This document shows, piece by piece, positions 33,636 to 44,863 of a DNA stretch of 64,000 bases; positions within the stretch are counted from its first letter, which is position 1, and each line of letters begins with the position of its first letter. Location of the stretch: the NCBI RefSeq assembly GCF_016917755.1, contig NZ_CP070326.1:1860001-1924000 (forward strand). The letters run 5' to 3'. The notes under the pieces are model-generated. The model did not search any database. It had not been told where the DNA came from and saw only the letters and a program-made list of their open reading frames with translations. Source of the DNA: Streptomyces noursei (lineage in GTDB: Bacteria; Actinomycetota; Actinomycetes; Streptomycetales; Streptomycetaceae). Both the position numbers and the translations under genes were made by a program.

Positions 33636-34460
33636 TTGACGGTATTCGCGGGCCAGGGCGACGCCCGCCGTTCCCTGTCCCTGCTGTGGCGGGCCGAGGA
33701 ATCCGACGCCGCGGACCGCCCCCGCGCGACCCGCGGCCCCAAACCGGCGCTGAGCGTGGAGGCGATCGTGGCCGCGGGCATCGCGGTGGCCGACGCGGAG
33801 GGCATGGCGGCACTGTCGATGCGCACCGTCGGCGAGCGACTGGGCCGCACGGCGATGGCGCTGTACACCTACGTCCCCGGCAAGACCGAGCTGGTGGACC
33901 TGATGTACGACCAGGCGCTGGCCGAGCTCCCCACCGACTACGACCTGTCCGCCGGCTGGCAGTCCGCGGTGACGTCCTGGGCCACCGACACCTGGGAGTT
34001 CTCTCTGCGCCACCCCTGGGTGCTCCAGGTCTCGCAGGCGCGCCCGGTGCTGGGCCCGCACGAGTACACCGCCATGGAGACCCTGCTGCGGGTGCTCTAC
34101 ACCACCGGGCTGGACTCCGCCGCGCTGCGCCGGATCGTCGGCGTGCTGTTCCACTTCGTCCGCGGCGCCGCCCGGACCGTCGCCGAGTCCCGGGAGGCGG
34201 CCACCGCCACCGGCGTCACCGACGAGGACTGGTGGCACTCCCGCGCCGGCACGCTGACCGAGGTGGTCCCGGACTTCGCGGAGCGCTTCCCACTGCTGGT
34301 CCGCCTGGAGACCGAGGGCGCCTCGCCGCCGCCGGAGGAGGGCGCGCAAGGCTCCTACCTCGAACGCGAGGCGCGGGCGACCTTCGACGCCGGGCTCACG
34401 GTGATCCTGGACGGCATCGAGGCGGCCGTCGCACGGCAGGCCGCGCGGCCACCCCGGTAG
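33636..34460 (+). CDS. TetR/AcrR-family transcriptional regulator
   Basis: A 274-residue repressor-type regulator. The HTH follows a 34-residue N-terminal tail (SVEAIVAAGIAVADAEGMAA, LSMRTVGERLGRTAMALYTY) and the C-terminal domain is of the TetR class C type (AVTSWATDTWEFSLRHPWVL). Start is TTG 33636, supported by AAGGAG at 33621-33626. It is divergent from the UvrA-like remnant, its probable former target. Confidence 0.88.
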   Translation: MTVFAGQGDARRSLSLLWRAEESDAADRPRATRGPKPALSVEAIVAAGIAVADAEGMAALSMRTVGERLGRTAMALYTYVPGKTELVDLMYDQALAELPTDYDLSAGWQSAVTSWATDTWEFSLRHPWVLQVSQARPVLGPHEYTAMETLLRVLYTTGLDSAALRRIVGVLFHFVRGAARTVAESREAATATGVTDEDWWHSRAGTLTEVVPDFAERFPLLVRLETEGASPPPEEGAQGSYLEREARATFDAGLTVILDGIEAAVARQAARPPR

Positions 34461-34536
34461 CCGCCGTTGGAGTGATGAAGCCACCGGGCGTGCCGCGGGC
34501 GGGTGTCGTCTGGACGTGTGACGGCGTTGAGCATCC

Positions 34537-34746
34537 GTGACCGCCCCCCGCCTCCGTCCGTGGTTCCTGCCCGCCAGCCTCGCGGCCCTGCTGACGCAGA
34601 CCCCGCCGGACGGCCCGGCTGACGCTCCGTCCGATCCCGGACCGGGCCCGAGGGCTGCTCCGGGGTCGGGCCGCGGGCACGCCGACCGGGCCACCGCGCC
34701 CCGCGCCACCGGCCCCCGCCAGGGCGCCCCCGGACCGGAAAACTGA
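34537..34746 (+). CDS. Doubtful small Pro-rich ORF
   Basis: A 69-residue frame from GTG 34537 with a hydrophobic start (LRPWFLPASLAALLTQ) and a Pro/Gly/Arg-rich remainder. Without a clear ribosome-binding site or family it is weak. It is the only candidate in the 357-base gap between the TetR and beta-helix genes. Confidence 0.2.
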   Translation: MTAPRLRPWFLPASLAALLTQTPPDGPADAPSDPGPGPRAAPGSGRGHADRATAPRATGPRQGAPGPEN

Positions 34747-34817
34747 CGCCCGCACGCACCGTGTCCGTCGGGCTACCACATGTGGCGAGCGCGGATGATC
34801 GCCCATAGCTTCGCCTC

Positions 34818-35918
34818 ATGGCTCTACGACACATGCCCCGCGGGGCACGGCGGATGACCCACCTGGGCTGCGCGGCGGCGGTCCTGGCCGGCGCGCTCGG
34901 CCTGGCCCCGCCGTCCCAGGCCACGCCGGACCGCGACGACCGGGTGCTCGTCGTCCACCCCGGGGAATCGATCCAGCGGGCGGTGGACGCGGCCCACCCG
35001 GGCGACACCGTGGCCGTGCTGCCCGGCGTGTACCGCGAGAGCGTGCTGATCAACAAGTCGCATCTGGTGCTCCGCGGCACCGACGGCGGCACGGTGATCG
35101 CCCCGCCCGCCACCCGGGCGGCGAACGCCTGCGGGCAGAACGGCGACGGCATCTGCGTCCTCGCCGGCCACGGCGACCCGCTCACCGACGTCCATCTGCG
35201 GCGGCTGACCGTCGAGGGCTTCCGCCGGAACGGCGTGTGGGCCTCCGGCACCGAGGGGTTGACGGTGCGCGGCGTCACCGCGCGGCACAACGGCCAGTGG
35301 GGCATCGCGCTGGAGAAGTCGGTGCGCAGCCTGCTGCGCGACGACACCGCGTCGGAGAACGGCGACGCGGGGATCTTCCTGGCCAACGTGGTCACGGAGG
35401 AGGGCGGGGCGATCGACACCCGGCGCACCCAGATCGTCGAGAACCGGCTCGCCGGCAACCGCATCGGCATCACGGCCAGGCGGCTCCGGAACCTGCTGAT
35501 CGCCCACAACACCGTGGCCGGGAACTGCGCCGGGGTGTTCGTGGTCGGCGACGAGGGCCACCCCAAGGCCGGCGCCCTGACGGTACGGGACAACGAGGTC
35601 TCGCGGAACAACAAGCACTGCCCGGCGACCAAGCGGCTGTCGTTCCTCCAGGGCTCCGGCATCGTCCTGACCGGCGCCGAGGACACCCTCGTCCGGCACA
35701 ACCTCGTCCGCGACAACGCCGGCGCCTCGCCGCTGTCGGGCGGCGTGGTGCTCTTCCCCAGCTTCGTCAAGGCTTCCAGCGACCGCAACGTGATCAGCGA
35801 CAACGTCGTCCTGCGGAACTCCCCGGCGGACTTGATCAACGCGGACAAGGCCGGCCGCAAGAACGTCTTCACCCGCAACACCTGCCGGACCTCCAGGCCG
35901 GCCGGGCTGTGTCGATAG
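34818..35918 (+). CDS. Secreted right-handed parallel beta-helix protein (NosD/pectate-lyase-like)
   Basis: A 366-residue exported protein. A signal peptide covers about the first 36 residues (GCAAAVLAGALGLAPPSQA, cleavage after the last Ala). The mature part starts with VVHPGESIQRAVDAAHPGDT and then shows irregular coils rich in Asn and Val (RHNGQWGIALEKSVRSLLRD, ENRLAGNRIGITARRLRNLL), typical of NosD-type beta-helices. Such proteins bind or cleave polysaccharides; catalytic residues could not be placed. Start ATG 34818. Confidence 0.85.
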   Translation: MALRHMPRGARRMTHLGCAAAVLAGALGLAPPSQATPDRDDRVLVVHPGESIQRAVDAAHPGDTVAVLPGVYRESVLINKSHLVLRGTDGGTVIAPPATRAANACGQNGDGICVLAGHGDPLTDVHLRRLTVEGFRRNGVWASGTEGLTVRGVTARHNGQWGIALEKSVRSLLRDDTASENGDAGIFLANVVTEEGGAIDTRRTQIVENRLAGNRIGITARRLRNLLIAHNTVAGNCAGVFVVGDEGHPKAGALTVRDNEVSRNNKHCPATKRLSFLQGSGIVLTGAEDTLVRHNLVRDNAGASPLSGGVVLFPSFVKASSDRNVISDNVVLRNSPADLINADKAGRKNVFTRNTCRTSRPAGLCR

Positions 35919-36000
35919 CGGTGCCGGCCGTGGCCGACCGCCGCGACCGCCGCGCAGCGGCCCTCTCAACGCGAACGCCAAACGGGAGAATTGAGGCGGA

Positions 36001-37032
36001 ATGACCACCGTGAGCTCCACCCCCCAACCCACCATGCGGCTGCGGGAACTCATCTTCGGCGCCGCCTGCGCGGCGGCCGTCCGCGCGGCCGCCCGGCTCG
36101 GCGTGGCCGATGCGCTGGGCGAGCGGCCCACGCCCGTGGAGGAGCTGGCCGCGGCGGTGGGCACCGAACCAGGTCCGCTGGAACGGCTGTTGCGGGCGCT
36201 GGCCTGCTACGGGATCTTCGAGGAGACCGAAGGCGGGAAGTTCGTCCACACCGAGATGTCGCGGCTGCTGCGCGAGGACGCCCCGAACAGCCTGCGCCAC
36301 ATCTCCCTGTGGTGCACCGAGCCGTGGACGTGGGAGGCGTGGCCGCGGCTGGACGACGCGGTGCGCTCCGGCCGGAACGTCTTCGACGACCTCTACGGCA
36401 AGGGCTTCTTCGAGTACCTGCACGAGGACGCCCGCGACTCCGCGCAGGTCTTCGACCGCGCGATGACCACCTCCAGCAGGCAGTCGGCCCGCGACATCGT
36501 CGAACTCCTCGACCTCACCGGGGTGTCGACGGTGGCGGACGTCGGCGGCGGCCAGGGCCACGTCCTGGCCGGCCTGTTGGAGAAGTACCCCTCGCTGCGC
36601 GGTGCCCTGCTGGACCTGCCGTCGGTGGTGGACACCGCCGACGCCCGGCTGCGGGACGGCGGTCCGCTGGCCGAGCGGGCGCGGATCGTGCCCGGCGACT
36701 GCCGCGAGGAGATCCCGGTCGAGGCCGACCTCTACATCATCAAGAACATCCTGGAGTGGGACGACGACAGCACCCGCAGAACGCTGGGGAACGTCGTCGA
36801 GGTGGCCCGGCCCGGCGCCCGGGTCGTGGTCATCGAGAACCTCGTGGACGACAGCCCGTCGATGAAGTTCACCACCGCCATGGACCTGCTGCTCCTGCTG
36901 AACGTGGGCGGCGCCAAGCACTCCAAGGAGAGCCTGGTCCGGCACATGGCCGAGGCCGGGCTGCTGGTCCACGACATCCTGGTGGTCAACCCGTATCTGC
37001 ACGCCTTCGAGTGCACCGTGCCCGCGAAGTGA
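36001..37032 (+). CDS. O-methyltransferase associated with the spore-pigment cluster
   Basis: A 343-residue SAM methyltransferase of the TcmO/TcmN-C-terminal type. SAM-binding motif VADVGGGQGHVLAGLLEKYP, DLPSVVD, and the catalytic region LYIIKNILEWDDDSTRRTLG. The catalytic His of many relatives (xHxWxD) reads LEWDDD here. It is convergent with the cyclase end of the polyketide cluster and separated by a terminator, so it has its own promoter. Methylation of the aromatic pigment is the probable role. Confidence 0.88.
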   Translation: MTTVSSTPQPTMRLRELIFGAACAAAVRAAARLGVADALGERPTPVEELAAAVGTEPGPLERLLRALACYGIFEETEGGKFVHTEMSRLLREDAPNSLRHISLWCTEPWTWEAWPRLDDAVRSGRNVFDDLYGKGFFEYLHEDARDSAQVFDRAMTTSSRQSARDIVELLDLTGVSTVADVGGGQGHVLAGLLEKYPSLRGALLDLPSVVDTADARLRDGGPLAERARIVPGDCREEIPVEADLYIIKNILEWDDDSTRRTLGNVVEVARPGARVVVIENLVDDSPSMKFTTAMDLLLLLNVGGAKHSKESLVRHMAEAGLLVHDILVVNPYLHAFECTVPAK

Positions 37033-37066
37033 GCCGACGTGGACGGGCCGACGACGGAGACCGGGG

Positions 37067-37098
37067 CGGCCTCCCCGCAGGACATGCCGGGGAGGCCG
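37067..37098. terminator. Bidirectional terminator between O-methyltransferase and cyclase genes
   Basis: An 11-bp perfect stem, CGGCCTCCCCG (37067-37077) with CGGGGAGGCCG (37088-37098), with a 10-base loop, between the two convergent genes. Confidence 0.75.
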
Positions 37099-37119
37099 GT
37101 CACCGTGCGCCGGTCCGGA

Positions 37120-37452
37120 TCAGCCGGCGCGGTCCCGTTCCCAGCGGTAGAACTCCTGGGCCATGGCGTCCTTGGGACTGCGCCAGGTCTCCGGGTCGTA
37201 CGCGCTGACGTACGCGGACAGCCTCTTGCTGATGGCCTGGAACTCCGGGTGCTGGTGCGCCTTGGCGATCTCCGGGCCGGGCGGGACGTCGGACTCGATG
37301 AGGTGCAGGTACACCTCACCGAACTGGAACAGCGTCCGCCGGTTGACGCCCACCAAGTGGGGCAGCTCCGTGCGGTCCGAGGACGCGAAGACCTCGGCGA
37401 TGTCGGGAGCCGAGCCGGGCTTCATCCGGGCGACGATCAGAGCGTGGTGCAT
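37120..37452 (-). CDS. TcmI-family polyketide cyclase (WhiE-ORFVII-like)
   Basis: A 110-residue dimeric alpha-beta-barrel-type cyclase that directs late ring closure in aromatic polyketides. Family motifs: HHALIVARMKPGSAPDIAEV, LVGVNRRTLFQFGEVYLHLI, HPEFQAISKRLSAYVSAYDP and TWRSPKDAMAQEFYRW. It is the last gene of the leftward pigment run, 63 bases after the aromatase gene. Start ATG 37452. Confidence 0.92.
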   Translation of the reverse strand: MHHALIVARMKPGSAPDIAEVFASSDRTELPHLVGVNRRTLFQFGEVYLHLIESDVPPGPEIAKAHQHPEFQAISKRLSAYVSAYDPETWRSPKDAMAQEFYRWERDRAG

Positions 37453-37515
37453 CGGGGAGGTTCCCTTCCTTGCCGCCGGGCGGCGGTCCGGGGTCGGACT
37501 GACGGGCGGTCGGTG

Positions 37516-38249
<734 letters not shown>

Positions 38250-38261
38250 GGGAATCTCCTC

Positions 38262-39512
38262 TCAGGAGGGGGACTTTTCGCACCGCCGCAGCACCAGCGC
38301 CGAGTTGGAGCCCATCAGGCCCCGGCTCAGCACCAGCGCCGTCTGCAGATCGGCGGAACGGGACTTCCCGGTCACCACGTCGAGGTCGACGTTGACGTCG
38401 ACGACGTTGGGGGTCGGCGGCACGACGGAGCCCTCCATCGAGAGCACCGCCGCCGCGATGTCCAGGACCGGGGCGCCGCAGTACGCCCGGCCGATGCCGG
38501 TCTTGGGCGCGGTCACCGGGACCCGGGTGGCGTGCGGGCCCAGGGCGTCGGCGAGCGCCAACGCCTCGGCCCGGTCCGCCGCGAGCACCCCGAGGGCGTC
38601 CGCGAACACCACATCGACCTCCTCGGGGGCGCACCCGGCGTCCGCCAGCGCGCTGCCGATCGCCCGGGCCAGGCCCTCCCGGGACGCTTCCCACAGAGCC
38701 GCCCCGGTGAAGGTGGCGGCATGACCGGCGACCACGGCCCGGGGCCGGGAGCCCCGGTCCACCGCCGCATCACGCTCCTCGACGACCAGCATCGCGCCGC
38801 CCTCGGCCGGCACGAACCCGCACGCGGCGTCGGTGAACGGCCGGTAGGCGCGGCCCGGTTCTTCGCACCGGCTGAGGTCCTCGTAGCCGAGCTGGCAGAC
38901 CACCGAGTACGGGGCGAGCGGGGCCTCGGCCGCGCCCACCACCACGGCGTCGGTGCCGCGCCGGATGGTGCGGCCGGCGTGCGCCAGCGCGTCCAGCCCG
39001 CCGGCCTCGTCACTGGCCACCACACTGCACGGCCCCTTGAAGCCGCCGCGGATGGAGATCTGGCCGGTGCTGGCCGCGTAGAACCAGGCGATGGACTGGT
39101 AGGGGCCGACGTGGCGCGAGCCCTGGCCCCACAGGTGTTGCAGCTCCCGCTGGCCGAACTCGCCGCCGCCGGAGCCGGCCGCGGTCACCACCCCCACCGC
39201 GAACGGCGAGCGGTTGTAGTCGGCCCGGCCCAACAGGGCGTCGTCCAGCGCGAGGTTGGCCGCGGCCATCGCGAAGTGCGTGAACCGGTCGGTCTGGACG
39301 AGGAAGCGCTCCTCGATCAGCTCGGTCGGATCGAAGTCGCGGACCTCGCCGGCGACCTTGAGGGGCAGATGCTCGCACCCCTCGCGGGTCACCATGTCGA
39401 CGACGCTGATGCCCTCCTTGGTGGCCTTCCAGAAGGCTTCGGTGTTGGACCCGTTGGGGGCGATCACACCGATGCCGGTGACGACGGGACAGCGCGTGTA
39501 CGGGGAGTTCAT
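38262..39512 (-). CDS. Chain-length factor, ketosynthase beta (WhiE-ORFIV-like)
   Basis: A 416-residue KS-beta. It has the ketosynthase fold, but the active-site Cys is missing: the position equivalent to the KS-alpha motif reads [17 protein letters not shown]. It partners KS-alpha and sets chain length. ATG 39512 overlaps the KS-alpha stop (ATGA), the usual coupling of type II PKS pairs. Divergence from antibiotic CLFs (start [19 protein letters not shown]) fits the spore-pigment type. Confidence 0.93.
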   Translation of the reverse strand: MNSPYTRCPVVTGIGVIAPNGSNTEAFWKATKEGISVVDMVTREGCEHLPLKVAGEVRDFDPTELIEERFLVQTDRFTHFAMAAANLALDDALLGRADYNRSPFAVGVVTAAGSGGGEFGQRELQHLWGQGSRHVGPYQSIAWFYAASTGQISIRGGFKGPCSVVASDEAGGLDALAHAGRTIRRGTDAVVVGAAEAPLAPYSVVCQLGYEDLSRCEEPGRAYRPFTDAACGFVPAEGGAMLVVEERDAAVDRGSRPRAVVAGHAATFTGAALWEASREGLARAIGSALADAGCAPEEVDVVFADALGVLAADRAEALALADALGPHATRVPVTAPKTGIGRAYCGAPVLDIAAAVLSMEGSVVPPTPNVVDVNVDLDVVTGKSRSADLQTALVLSRGLMGSNSALVLRRCEKSPS

Positions 39513-40777
39513 CTCGTCCTCCCACCCGGGCGGGTCAGGACCACGGCCGACTGGAATCCGCCGAATCCGCTGCCCACGGACAGCACCGACCGCAGCGGTA
39601 CTTCCCGTGCGGTCTTCGGCACGTAGTCGAGGTCGCACTCCGGATCCGGGTTCTCGTAGTTGGCGGTCGGCGGGACCACCTGATGGGTCAGGGCCAGGAC
39701 GCAGGCCACGATCTCGATTGCGCCGATCGCACCCAGCGAGTGGCCCACCATCGACTTGATCGAGCTCATCGGCACCTTGTAGGCGTGGTCGCCCAGCGAC
39801 TTCTTGACCGCCGCGGTCTCGTGACGGTCGTTCTGCTGGGTGCCCGAGCCGTGTGCGTTGACGTAGTCGACCTGGGTGGGGTCGAGCTGCGCGTGCGCCA
39901 GCGAGCGGTTGATCGCCTCGGCCATCTCCAGACCCTCCTGGGTCAGGCCGGTCATGTGGTAGGCGTTGCCGAAGGTGGCGTAGCCGCGGATCTCGCAGTG
40001 GATGGTGGCACCGCGGGACCGGGCGTGCTCCAACTCCTCCAGGACCAGGACGGCGCCGCCCTCGCCCATGACGAACCCGTCGCGCTGGGCGTCGAAGGGC
40101 CGGGAGGCGTGGGCGGGGTCGTCGTTGTTGGCGGAGGTCGCCTTGATGGCGTCGAAGCAGGCCACCGTGATCGGGGAGATCGGCGAGTCCGAGGCTCCCG
40201 CGACGTAGACGTCGGCCCGGCCCTCCTCGATGGCCTGGAAGGCGTAACCGACGGCGTCGAGGCCGGAGGTGCACCCCGTCGAGACGGTCTGCACCGGGCC
40301 GTGCGCGCCGATCTGCTCCGCCACCGCGGACGCCAGCGAACTGGGCGAGAACGCCCGGTGCAGATGCGGCCCGGCGGGTCGGTGGTCCACGTCCCAGCGG
40401 CGGCCGGACTCGCTGACCGCCACGTAGTCGTGCTCCAGGCGCGTGGTGCCGCCGACCGCGGTGCCCAGGGACACCCCGACCCGCCACGGGTCCTCCCGTG
40501 CCAGGTCCACACCGGCCTCCCGCAGCGCCTCCGCGGCGGCGACCAGCGCGAACTGGATGTACCGGTCCGACCTCGCCACCTGCTCCTCGTCCAGACCGTG
40601 CGCGGCCGGATCGAAGTCGCACTCGGCGGCGATCCGGGACCGGAAGCCGGTCGGGTCGAAGAGGGTGATGCCACGAGTGGCCGTCCGTCCGGCGGACAGC
40701 AGGTCCCAGAAAGCCGGGACCCCCACGCCGCCGGGGGCGACGATGCCGACGCCGGTGACCGCCACGCGGCGGGTCAT
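39509..40777 (-). CDS. Ketosynthase alpha of type II PKS (WhiE-ORFIII-like)
   Basis: A 422-residue KS-alpha. Catalytic Cys169 is in [16 protein letters not shown]. The two His motifs are in [20 protein letters not shown] and [20 protein letters not shown]. It condenses malonyl-ACP units with the CLF. Spore-pigment KS-alphas form a distinct clade; the neighbours (cupin, ORFI-like protein, single-domain aromatase, TcmI cyclase) support that assignment. ATG 40777 overlaps the cupin stop. Confidence 0.95.
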   Translation of the reverse strand: MTRRVAVTGVGIVAPGGVGVPAFWDLLSAGRTATRGITLFDPTGFRSRIAAECDFDPAAHGLDEEQVARSDRYIQFALVAAAEALREAGVDLAREDPWRVGVSLGTAVGGTTRLEHDYVAVSESGRRWDVDHRPAGPHLHRAFSPSSLASAVAEQIGAHGPVQTVSTGCTSGLDAVGYAFQAIEEGRADVYVAGASDSPISPITVACFDAIKATSANNDDPAHASRPFDAQRDGFVMGEGGAVLVLEELEHARSRGATIHCEIRGYATFGNAYHMTGLTQEGLEMAEAINRSLAHAQLDPTQVDYVNAHGSGTQQNDRHETAAVKKSLGDHAYKVPMSSIKSMVGHSLGAIGAIEIVACVLALTHQVVPPTANYENPDPECDLDYVPKTAREVPLRSVLSVGSGFGGFQSAVVLTRPGGRTR

Positions 40778-41235
40778 GACACCGGCTCCGTACGTTCGGG
40801 TGGGGCGGCCGATGTGCGCTCCCCGGTGGCGGCCGCGCCCGCACCGGCCTCGGTGCCCTCGGTGTCGACGTGGCCCAGTTCCGGGCGCGGGGCCAGCGGG
40901 CCGAGGTGGAAGACCATCCGGGCCTGGGTGTTCCCGACGTTGCGGAAGCGGTGCCGCATGTACGGCGGGATCATCAGCCCCTGGTCCGGGCGCAGCGAAT
41001 AGGTCTCCCCGTCGAGGTCGACTTCCAGGGCGCCCTCGACGACGTACACGAACTCCTCGGAGTACGGGTGGTAGTGCTCTCCGATGCGCTCGCCCGGCCG
41101 GACGAGAGCCATGCCCATGAAGCCGCTCGTGGCGCCCACCGCGCTGGGTGTCAGCATGGCGCGCAGATCACCTCCGCGCCGGCGGTTGGGCTGGGCCTCG
41201 CTGAGGTCGACGATGCGTGGGCGGTACGTGGTCAT
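40774..41235 (-). CDS. Cupin-domain protein of spore-pigment cluster (WhiE-ORFII-like)
   Basis: A 153-residue protein with a single cupin barrel. Metal-binding motif 1 is [20 protein letters not shown] and motif 2 is [16 protein letters not shown]. Counterparts occur in whiE, sch and cur clusters and probably assist cyclisation or oxidation; the exact role is not known. The C-terminal 30 residues are Ala/Glu-rich and unconserved. Start ATG 41235. Confidence 0.92.
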   Translation of the reverse strand: MTTYRPRIVDLSEAQPNRRRGGDLRAMLTPSAVGATSGFMGMALVRPGERIGEHYHPYSEEFVYVVEGALEVDLDGETYSLRPDQGLMIPPYMRHRFRNVGNTQARMVFHLGPLAPRPELGHVDTEGTEAGAGAAATGERTSAAPPERTEPVS

Positions 41236-41381
41236 GGCTGATTCCTCCAGGGGCGTGATGCCGGTACATGGGCAGGGGGTGGTGCGGCCGGTGCGGCCCG
41301 GTGCGGCCTGCGGGGCGGCGGACAGCACGGCGTCGGCCGCTCGGGGGCCGGTGCTGGCACCGAGGGGGACGGTCGGCGCGG

Positions 41382-42503
41382 TCAGGCGTCCGGCGCCCGA
41401 CGGTCGGTGATGAGGTCCATGTCGGCGCGGGCCAGGAAGTGCGCGAGCTCGCGTTCGGTGGTCAGACCGCCGGCCACGTCTCCGTCGAGCAGCCGCCGCA
41501 GCACGGCGAGCTTGCGGTCGCCCCGGACGCCGAGGGACACCAACGGGTCACGGTCGAGGGGGGCCCGCAGGTCGATGAGGCGGACGACGATGTCGTCGCG
41601 CTGGAAGATCGTGCTGCTGTGGACGGGGCACGCCGGGTCGTCGGCGGCCTCCTCGTCCTGGTGCGCCAGCATCTTGGCCAGCGTCAGGCCGCAGCCGGGC
41701 TTGGCCGGGTAGTACAGCGCGTGCCGGGCGATCTCGGAGCTCCCGGGGTCCTGACCGGCCGCCACGTGGTGCACCGCGGGCAGCGCGGCGCGGGTGAAGA
41801 ACACCCGGGCGGAGTTGGGGTCGTTGAGGTCCCGGTCCTGCTCCAGGTAGGGGTTGATGGCCTCCTCGACGGCCCGGACCTCGGGCTGCTGGGAGACGTG
41901 GCGCAGCGCGGCGACCAGGTCGCCCTGCACCTCGATGGCGCGTACGACGCGGTTGCCGTACATGAACAGGGAGGTGCGGCGCAGCCGGGTGGTGGCGTCG
42001 ACCCGGGCGGCCGGGGAGGTGTAGCCGGACAGGATGTCGGCCACCATGGGCTCACTGCCCGGCTTCACGGTGAACGTGAGGGCGTGCCGGACCACGCCGT
42101 CCCCGACGCGGGGGTTGGCCTGGAACCGGCCCTTGAGGGGCTCGGGGGTGCGGGCGGCGACGTTGGAGGTCTCGCGCAGGACGCTGAAGCGGAGGGAGCG
42201 GGTGTTGCGCACGCAGCTGTGCAGCGGCTGCACCATCTTGACGTGCTCCTCGCTGTTGACCCAGGCGAGGAACGGCGGGGCACTCTCCCATTCGCTGGTG
42301 ATCAGCCACTGGGAAGGGTTCTCGATGGACTGGCACAGCTGGTCGGTGATGTGCCCGGGGACGGAGGCCACCTGGTTCCGCAGCTGCTCGTAGGCTTCCA
42401 GGAACTGCTGCTGGGCGCCGTCCTGCAGATCCAGCAGCAGTACGACCCGGAGTCTGGAGCCGTCGAAGGCGGACTGCGATATTCGTTCCGACAGCGTTGT
42501 CAT
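41382..42503 (-). CDS. WhiE-ORFI/SchA/CurD-like spore-pigment protein
   Basis: A 373-residue protein. An N-terminal antibiotic-monooxygenase-like ABM domain ([37 protein letters not shown]) is followed by the SchA/CurD-like domain ([60 protein letters not shown]). It is the first gene of the leftward pigment run; its biochemical role is unproven. Start ATG 42503, 146 bases before the cupin gene. Confidence 0.92.
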   Translation of the reverse strand: MTTLSERISQSAFDGSRLRVVLLLDLQDGAQQQFLEAYEQLRNQVASVPGHITDQLCQSIENPSQWLITSEWESAPPFLAWVNSEEHVKMVQPLHSCVRNTRSLRFSVLRETSNVAARTPEPLKGRFQANPRVGDGVVRHALTFTVKPGSEPMVADILSGYTSPAARVDATTRLRRTSLFMYGNRVVRAIEVQGDLVAALRHVSQQPEVRAVEEAINPYLEQDRDLNDPNSARVFFTRAALPAVHHVAAGQDPGSSEIARHALYYPAKPGCGLTLAKMLAHQDEEAADDPACPVHSSTIFQRDDIVVRLIDLRAPLDRDPLVSLGVRGDRKLAVLRRLLDGDVAGGLTTERELAHFLARADMDLITDRRAPDA

Positions 42504-42796
42504 CTTCTACGCATCTCCTCCGGGGCGTCTGGCCCCTGTGGTGCGTCGTCGGTTCCGGCACGGTCCGGGACTCGGGTGCCTCCCGGACCCCCGGTGCGAC
42601 CCGGGCGACTGAGCCGGATGGGCGGACCTCCGGCCCCCGGCGTTTCGCGGGTGGCGGTCCGGATTCGATCGTGGCCAAGACCCACGGTCGGCGCGAGATC
42701 TGTGAGCCATGCAGGTGAACCGTGATGGAAGGGACCACCGGCCGGGCATGCGTTGCTCCATCTCCCGTACGCGCCGCTGGAGCTGGAGCCACGTAC
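42504..42796. promoter_or_regulatory. Divergent promoter region of the spore-pigment cluster
   Basis: The 293 bases between the ORFI-like gene and the FAD hydroxylase hold no gene. By position they contain both cluster promoters, which in S. coelicolor whiE are sporulation-controlled. I could not identify a sigma-F or other -10/-35 pair with confidence. Confidence 0.4.
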
Positions 42797-44431
42797 ATGA
42801 ACCCAAGGGTCGAGGGCCGGGTGCCGGTACTCATCGTGGGCGGGTCCCTGGTGGGCCTGTCCGCCTCGCTCTTCCTGGGACGCCTGGGCGTCCCCCACGT
42901 CCTGGTCGAGAAGCACGCGGACACCTCACGGCACCCCCGCGGACGGGGGAACAACGTCCGCACGATGGAGCTGTACCGGGTCGCCGGCGCCGAGGACCCG
43001 ATCCGCGAGGCCGCCTCGGTCCTCGCCGACAACCACGGGATCCTGCAGGCCCGTTCGCTGACGGGAGACGACCAGGAGTGGCTGTTCCGGGAGATCGACC
43101 CGGGCGGCGGCCTGGCCAGGTTCAGCCCGTCCGCGTGGTGCCTGTGCAGCCAGAACGACCTGGAGCCGGTGCTGCTGCGGTGCGCCCGCGAACTCGGTGG
43201 CGACCTGCGGTTCAGCACCGAGCTGATCACGTCCGAGCAGGACGCCGACGGGGTGACCGCGGTCGTCAAGGACCGGAACACCGGCGAGCACGCCACCCTG
43301 CGCGCCGACTACCTCATCGCCGCGGACGGCCCGCGCAGCCCGGTGCGGGAGCGGCTGGGCATCGGTCAGAAGGGCCCCGGCGACCTCTTCCACAACGTCA
43401 GCATCACCTTCCGGGCCCGGGAGCTGGCGGACGCGGTCGGCGACCGCCGCTTCATCGCCTGCTACCTGACCGACCCCGAGGCCGACGGGGCCCTGCTGCC
43501 GGTCGACAACCGCGAGGAGTGGGTCTTCCACGCGCCCTGGCACCCCGAGCGCGGCGAGACGCTGGAGGACTTCACCGACGAGCGGTGCGTCGCGCACATC
43601 CGCCGGGCGACCGGCGTGCCCGACATGGCGGTCGAGATCACCGGCAAGGCACCCTGGCACGCCGCGGAGCGGGTCGCCGAGCGGTACTCCGCCGGCCGGA
43701 TCTTCCTCGCCGGCGACGCCGCCCACGAGATGTCCCCCACGGGGGCGTTCGGCTCCAACACCGGCATCCAGGACGCGCACAACCTCGCCTGGAAGCTGGC
43801 CGCGGTGCTCGACGGCGCCGCGGCCCCCGCGCTGCTGGACACCTACGAGGAGGAGCGCCGGCCGGTGGCCGAGGTGACCAGCGCCCGCGCCTCGGCCCGG
43901 TCTGCCGAGCACAGCCACCCCGGCTACGACCCGGCGCCCGGTGGCAGCGGCCGGCAGCGCGGGGTGCTGACCGTCGCCCTCGGCTACTGCTACCCGTGCG
44001 GCGCGGTCATCGGCGCCGACCCCGAACTGCCGGTCGTCCCGGAGCAGCTGCGGCTCACCGGCGAACCAGGCACCCGGGCCCCGCACCTGTGGCTGCACGA
44101 GGACGGCGCGCGGCGCTCCACGGTGGACCTCTACGAGCGGTCGTTCGTCCTGCTGACCGGCACCGAGGACGGCAAGATCTGGCGCGCCGCGGCGGAGGCC
44201 GCCGCGGCACACTGGTCGGCCTGCCTGGACCACTACCGCATCGGCACCGACGCCGACGCCGACCTGGTCCCGGAGGAGGGCGTCGACTGGGCCGAGGTGC
44301 ACGGGACGGCACCGGAGGGCGCGGTGCTGGTGCGGCCGGACGGCTTCGTGGCGTGGCGCGCGGACGGGCGGGTGGCCGACCCGGAGGGGGCCCTGCGGGA
44401 GGTACTGGGCGGGCTGCTCCGCCGCGCCTGA
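42797..44431 (+). CDS. FAD-dependent aromatic hydroxylase (WhiE-ORFVIII-like)
   Basis: A 544-residue class A flavoprotein monooxygenase. FAD-binding motifs are VPVLIVGGSLVGLSASLFLG (GxGxxG-like), ADYLIAADGPRSPVRERLG (DG motif) and AGRIFLAGDAAHEMSPTG (GD motif), and the C-terminal thioredoxin-like domain of PgaE/RdmE-type enzymes follows. It hydroxylates the pigment polyketide. Divergent orientation matches whiE ORFVIII. ATG 42797 is the last Met before the FAD motif; an in-frame ATG at 42722 is less likely. Confidence 0.92.
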   Translation: MNPRVEGRVPVLIVGGSLVGLSASLFLGRLGVPHVLVEKHADTSRHPRGRGNNVRTMELYRVAGAEDPIREAASVLADNHGILQARSLTGDDQEWLFREIDPGGGLARFSPSAWCLCSQNDLEPVLLRCARELGGDLRFSTELITSEQDADGVTAVVKDRNTGEHATLRADYLIAADGPRSPVRERLGIGQKGPGDLFHNVSITFRARELADAVGDRRFIACYLTDPEADGALLPVDNREEWVFHAPWHPERGETLEDFTDERCVAHIRRATGVPDMAVEITGKAPWHAAERVAERYSAGRIFLAGDAAHEMSPTGAFGSNTGIQDAHNLAWKLAAVLDGAAAPALLDTYEEERRPVAEVTSARASARSAEHSHPGYDPAPGGSGRQRGVLTVALGYCYPCGAVIGADPELPVVPEQLRLTGEPGTRAPHLWLHEDGARRSTVDLYERSFVLLTGTEDGKIWRAAAEAAAAHWSACLDHYRIGTDADADLVPEEGVDWAEVHGTAPEGAVLVRPDGFVAWRADGRVADPEGALREVLGGLLRRA

Positions 44432-44441
44432 TTCCGCCGGT

Positions 44442-44459
44442 GCCGACGGATCCGTCGGC
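44442..44459. terminator. Short palindrome after the FAD hydroxylase gene
   Basis: GCCGACGGATCCGTCGGC is a perfect 18-base palindrome 11 bases after the hydroxylase stop. It can form a 7-bp hairpin with a GATC loop and probably marks the end of the transcript. Confidence 0.55.
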
Positions 44460-44863
44460 CGGCCCACCAGGGGCCGACGGGGCGGGCAGCGGCTCCGCCG
44501 GCCCCTGGAACGTATCTCCTGACCGTTGCTGTAAGCCGCTCGGCAAGACCTCAACGCACACCGCTGACCTGCTGCAGAACGGGTCACAGCCCGCTGATTG
44601 CCGCCCGATCCGCGCGGCGTTGGTCCGTCACTGGTCCGTGGGCTCAAAAACCTGGTCCGTGATCAGACACTTCCGCCCCTGATACGAACGAAGCTGCACC
44701 TGGGTCCGGGCCGAATCAAACGCTGCCGTTGTCACAATGAGCAACATAGGCGGTTGCCGATAGGTGCTGCTTCCGGGAAGGAGAGTCGGGCTCAGCGTTG
44801 CCCCCTCGGAGCCGCGCCCCAGTTCTGGGACTGTTCGACGGCGCAGCTGCCCCTGGCTCGGGG
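44460..44863. other. Gene-free stretch at the edge of the degenerate island
   Basis: No supported gene. From about 44520 the base composition drops in GC and codon bias disappears. TGGTCCGT occurs twice (near 44632 and 44651). The change marks the boundary between the spore-pigment cluster and the island that follows. Confidence 0.5.

Noticed and set aside
42709..44682. Alternative long forward frame over the FAD hydroxylase
   Set aside because: It lacks the FAD-binding motifs, which are all in the frame from 42797.
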